DNA of 64,000 nt, taken from assembly GCA_963701385.1 (NCBI GenBank), contig CAVOZW010000017.1:1-64000 (forward strand), given 5' to 3'. This stretch comes from B30-G6 sp963701385. GTDB lineage: Bacteria > Desulfobacterota > Desulfobacteria > Desulfobacterales > B30-G6. The notes under the pieces are model-generated. The model was not told the origin of the DNA. It ran no database searches and saw only the letters and a program-made list of their open reading frames with translations. Below, one piece after another: positions 61,877 to 64,000 of the stretch. Each line of letters starts with the position of its first letter. The first letter of the stretch is position 1. Both the position numbers and the translations under genes were made by a program.

Positions 61877-62236
61877 TTAGGAGAAACGAGGCGAGGTTTG
61901 AGTCGAATGGGCAGCTTTCAGTGACCCAGCCGTGAATTGTTGAACAACTTGCGAGACCGATCCTGTTGCACCGGTTACGACAATTATTCCGGCTTTTTTT
62001 AAAACCTGCAGGGCGTTCGGGCCGCAGCTGCCGGTCAATACGACCGAGGCCCCCTTTGTAGCGATGAGTTGTGCCGATTGAATCCCAGCACCACCGGCAT
62101 GTTCAGTGTTTGCATTGGCTAGCACCTCAAATTCCAGGGTGGCCGGGCTGACAATCAGAAAATAGGGGCATCTTCCAAAGTGCGGCTCCACGGCATCGTC
62201 CAGAGTCTGTCCGGTCGATGAAACTGCGATTTTCAT
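61877..62236 (-). CDS. NifX/NafY-type dinitrogenase cofactor-binding-like protein
   Basis: The 119-residue protein belongs to the NifB-C/NifX/NafY family that binds iron-molybdenum cofactor or its precursors: KIAVSSTGQTLDDAVEPHFGRCPYFLI and VVLTGSCGPNALQVLKKAGIIVVTG are the signature, including the HFGRC motif. Standalone proteins of this type are common in sulfate reducers and other anaerobes and do not prove nitrogen fixation. AAGGAGG lies eight bases upstream of the ATG. Confidence 0.88.
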   Translation of the reverse strand: MKIAVSSTGQTLDDAVEPHFGRCPYFLIVSPATLEFEVLANANTEHAGGAGIQSAQLIATKGASVVLTGSCGPNALQVLKKAGIIVVTGATGSVSQVVQQFTAGSLKAAHSTQTSPRFS

Positions 62237-62330
62237 ATTTTCCCTCCTTTTGTATTCTGTGGTTTGTCAAAGATTCTCTTCATTCCCTAAGAAATGATGC
62301 AGTTCATTATAAAACCCACTCCGTCTGACG

Positions 62331-62822
62331 CTACTCCACAACCCAGACCGTGCATTTTCGCGCATGGTTGACAATCTTACTTGAGATACTGCCAAAAAGA
62401 AACTCCTCACTCCGTGAAAGGCCCTGTCTTCCGACCACGATGGTGCTGTATCCGGTTTCATCATGCTCCAAGAGGATACACTTGGCCATTGAAGGACAAT
62501 AGCGGACAGTTGAACGTATTGATACATTTTCCGGGGCAAATCCATTCTTGATTAAAAGTTGTCGATAATCTTTCAGCATAACATCGATTTTTTTCTCGTA
62601 TTGAGTGAACCATTTTTCTTTCTCGGTAGATGTAGGAAAGTAATCTTCCTCTGGTTCAGGAATTACGTGCAGAATACGAACCTTGAAGCCCACTAATCCT
62701 CCCAAAAGCTGTCCAACGTAGGAAACAGCCCGGCGTGCATTATTCGATTCATCCACGGCAATTAAAATATTTTTGTTAAATACTTTTTCCTCATTTTCAA
62801 CTTTTGTCCCGCTTTTGCCCAT
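62331..62822 (-). CDS. Universal stress protein (UspA family)
   Basis: The ATG at 62822 has GGAG seven bases upstream; an ATG at 62834 lies just before that site and is less likely. The fold starts with KNILIAVDESNNARRAVSYV, and the ATP-binding motif G-x2-G-x9-G-S is present (VGRQGLSRSEEFLFGSISSK). So this is an ATP-binding type UspA. It is monomer-domain sized (163 aa) and lies between the NifX-like and the kinase-like genes. Confidence 0.92.
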   Translation of the reverse strand: MGKSGTKVENEEKVFNKNILIAVDESNNARRAVSYVGQLLGGLVGFKVRILHVIPEPEEDYFPTSTEKEKWFTQYEKKIDVMLKDYRQLLIKNGFAPENVSIRSTVRYCPSMAKCILLEHDETGYSTIVVGRQGLSRSEEFLFGSISSKIVNHARKCTVWVVE

Positions 62823-62880
62823 GTGTCGCTCCATATTTTTTTTGGGTTAGTGAAAAAATTTCGCCGGAACACAATGACAG

Positions 62881-63855
62881 TCAACTACCCGACACTCGTT
62901 TAAATTCTTCGAGGTCGTGCAGTAATTGAGCTGTGTTTTCATAAAACCAGTTGGCTCCTTTTGAAAAATGCATTAACACCTGATTGAACGATTCTGGAAT
63001 ATAGGGATAGATTTTTTTTAAATTAGCTACCCGATTGTGGAATACAATGTTTAAATCTTCATCTCTCAGTACGTCGAGATAGGGGCTACTCTTATTTTTC
63101 AAATCAAACAACAGCACATCCCCTTTACCAGCAAGAAACATTAGAATGTTTCCCAACCCAAAAAGATCATAGCCGTAAATATTTTCCCGATGCCTATAGT
63201 TAAAATCGAAATCAATCCAACGATACCGACCTTCTTCACGGTCGATAAATATATGATCCCGTCTGATGTCACCGTGTTTTTCGCCATTTTTGTGCAGGAA
63301 ATCGATTGCTCGGATACACTCCATATAATGATCAAGAATCTTAGGAAACAGTTCCTTAAAATAATGATAGTGATCCAAATTCAAACTTTCTATAAATTCA
63401 GAAAGCGGTCGACCATGGATTAGATCAATAACGCGCACAATGTTTCCTTTTTCATCGGCAACGGCAAATCCCTGCATGAAATTTTTATGGCCGGAAACCA
63501 GGTCTAAAATTCGTGCCTCTTTTTTCGGGCTTCGAAAGCATTCGAATTCAATGCCACCTATATGTGCCTTAAAACTTTCATAAAATACGAGTTTAATAAT
63601 TTTATAAGCTCCATTTTGCAAATCGATGGCACGCTTGACCCAGAATTTAACGTCATCATCAATCCCGAACCGCCCTTCTTTGGCATTGTGGCGAACAAGA
63701 TAGGGTCTGCCCATTAGAACAACTACATCCCCATATTCCACACGAAAGAAATCCGTGGTGTCCGTATGAATTTGGAAACGATGAGACTCCCTGGAAGGCA
63801 CAAGCCATCGAGAAGCCATTTGGCGTATGTTCTCTTGAGATATCACAGTTGCCAT
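62881..63855 (-). CDS. Atypical protein-kinase-like protein
   Basis: The ATG at 63855 has GAGG about ten bases upstream. The C-terminal lobe resembles a protein kinase: HGDIRRDHIFID (Asp196, with HGD in place of HRD) and WIDFDFN (Asp215/Asp217, in place of DFG). The ATP-binding N-lobe is not canonical: no Gly-rich loop is seen, and FRVEYGDVVVLMGRPYLV... may replace it. It could be an active atypical kinase or a pseudokinase. No membrane segment is seen. The gene lies 46 bp before the universal stress protein gene and may be transcribed with it. Confidence 0.75.
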   Translation of the reverse strand: MATVISQENIRQMASRWLVPSRESHRFQIHTDTTDFFRVEYGDVVVLMGRPYLVRHNAKEGRFGIDDDVKFWVKRAIDLQNGAYKIIKLVFYESFKAHIGGIEFECFRSPKKEARILDLVSGHKNFMQGFAVADEKGNIVRVIDLIHGRPLSEFIESLNLDHYHYFKELFPKILDHYMECIRAIDFLHKNGEKHGDIRRDHIFIDREEGRYRWIDFDFNYRHRENIYGYDLFGLGNILMFLAGKGDVLLFDLKNKSSPYLDVLRDEDLNIVFHNRVANLKKIYPYIPESFNQVLMHFSKGANWFYENTAQLLHDLEEFKRVSGS

Positions 63856-64000
63856 TTTGTCCACACCTCATCATCTCCCAAAGCAAAAATGTCGTATTCG
63901 CGTTGGATTGTTGCTTGTGACACTTTCCATAAACGCAGGGTGTCGTGCACCCACAAACCGTTTGATATTTAGGACTTAAAACCCAAATGTAAACCGTGAA
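63856..64000. other. Window end, non-coding as far as visible
   Basis: The last 145 bp hold the upstream region of the kinase-like gene. No further gene or clear signal is seen. Confidence 0.3.

Overview
The window looks like a chromosomal segment of a Gram-negative, probably anaerobic bacterium. The style of the genes fits Desulfobacterota (Desulfobacterales-like), but no rRNA or other marker gene is present, so this is an inference. Clues are many signalling proteins with PEGA and FHA domains, lipoproteins of myxobacterial/deltaproteobacterial type, a NifX/NafY-like protein, a molybdopterin-oxidoreductase remnant and hairpin-rich intergenic repeats.

About 54 kb (roughly 0.4-54.6 kb) form a complete type VI secretion (T6SS) island. 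It is bounded by two diverged copies of a ~300-bp hairpin-rich repeat in the same orientation, with a tyrosine-integrase remnant beside the left copy. The core operon runs on the minus strand from about 52.7 kb downward: a Cys-rich protein with a putative phospho-Thr tail, a TagH-C-like protein, tssJ, tssK, tssL, tssM, tagF, tssA, tssB, tssC, hcp, tssE, tssF, tssG, clpV, vgrG and PAAR. After PAAR comes an AT-rich cargo region (about 18.6-28.8 kb). It holds an Eag-type chaperone (DUF1795), two related small proteins each lying just upstream of a putative effector, a membrane effector, a PAAR-extension paralogue, a papain/NlpC-like effector candidate, a zinc metallopeptidase and a secreted beta-propeller protein.

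The left part (0.9-17.1 kb) is a regulatory and envelope module: a Ser/Thr kinase with a PEGA tail, a PP2C phosphatase, a double-FHA protein, a fused TssB-TssC sheath paralogue, two caspase-fold proteins (one fused to PEGA and FGE-sulfatase domains), a DUF4384 protein, a 17-repeat ELWxxDGT lipoprotein and an FHA-transmembrane-lytic transglycosylase fusion. Together with the FHA-related protein and the TxI-rich tail in the core operon, this suggests a T6SS controlled by threonine phosphorylation, possibly with cytoplasmic phospho-signals coupled to opening of the peptidoglycan.

Two core genes are interrupted by single-base insertions: tssM (its N-terminal membrane segment is in another frame) and PAAR (three +1 insertions within 80 bp that together restore the frame but leave a stop). 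These are either sequencing errors or decay of the system.

Right of the island (53.5-64 kb) lie two Phd/ParE-RelE toxin-antitoxin pairs, a four-gene GH130/glycosyltransferase operon, a molybdopterin-oxidoreductase fragment, a NifX/NafY-like protein, a universal stress protein and an atypical protein-kinase-like protein.
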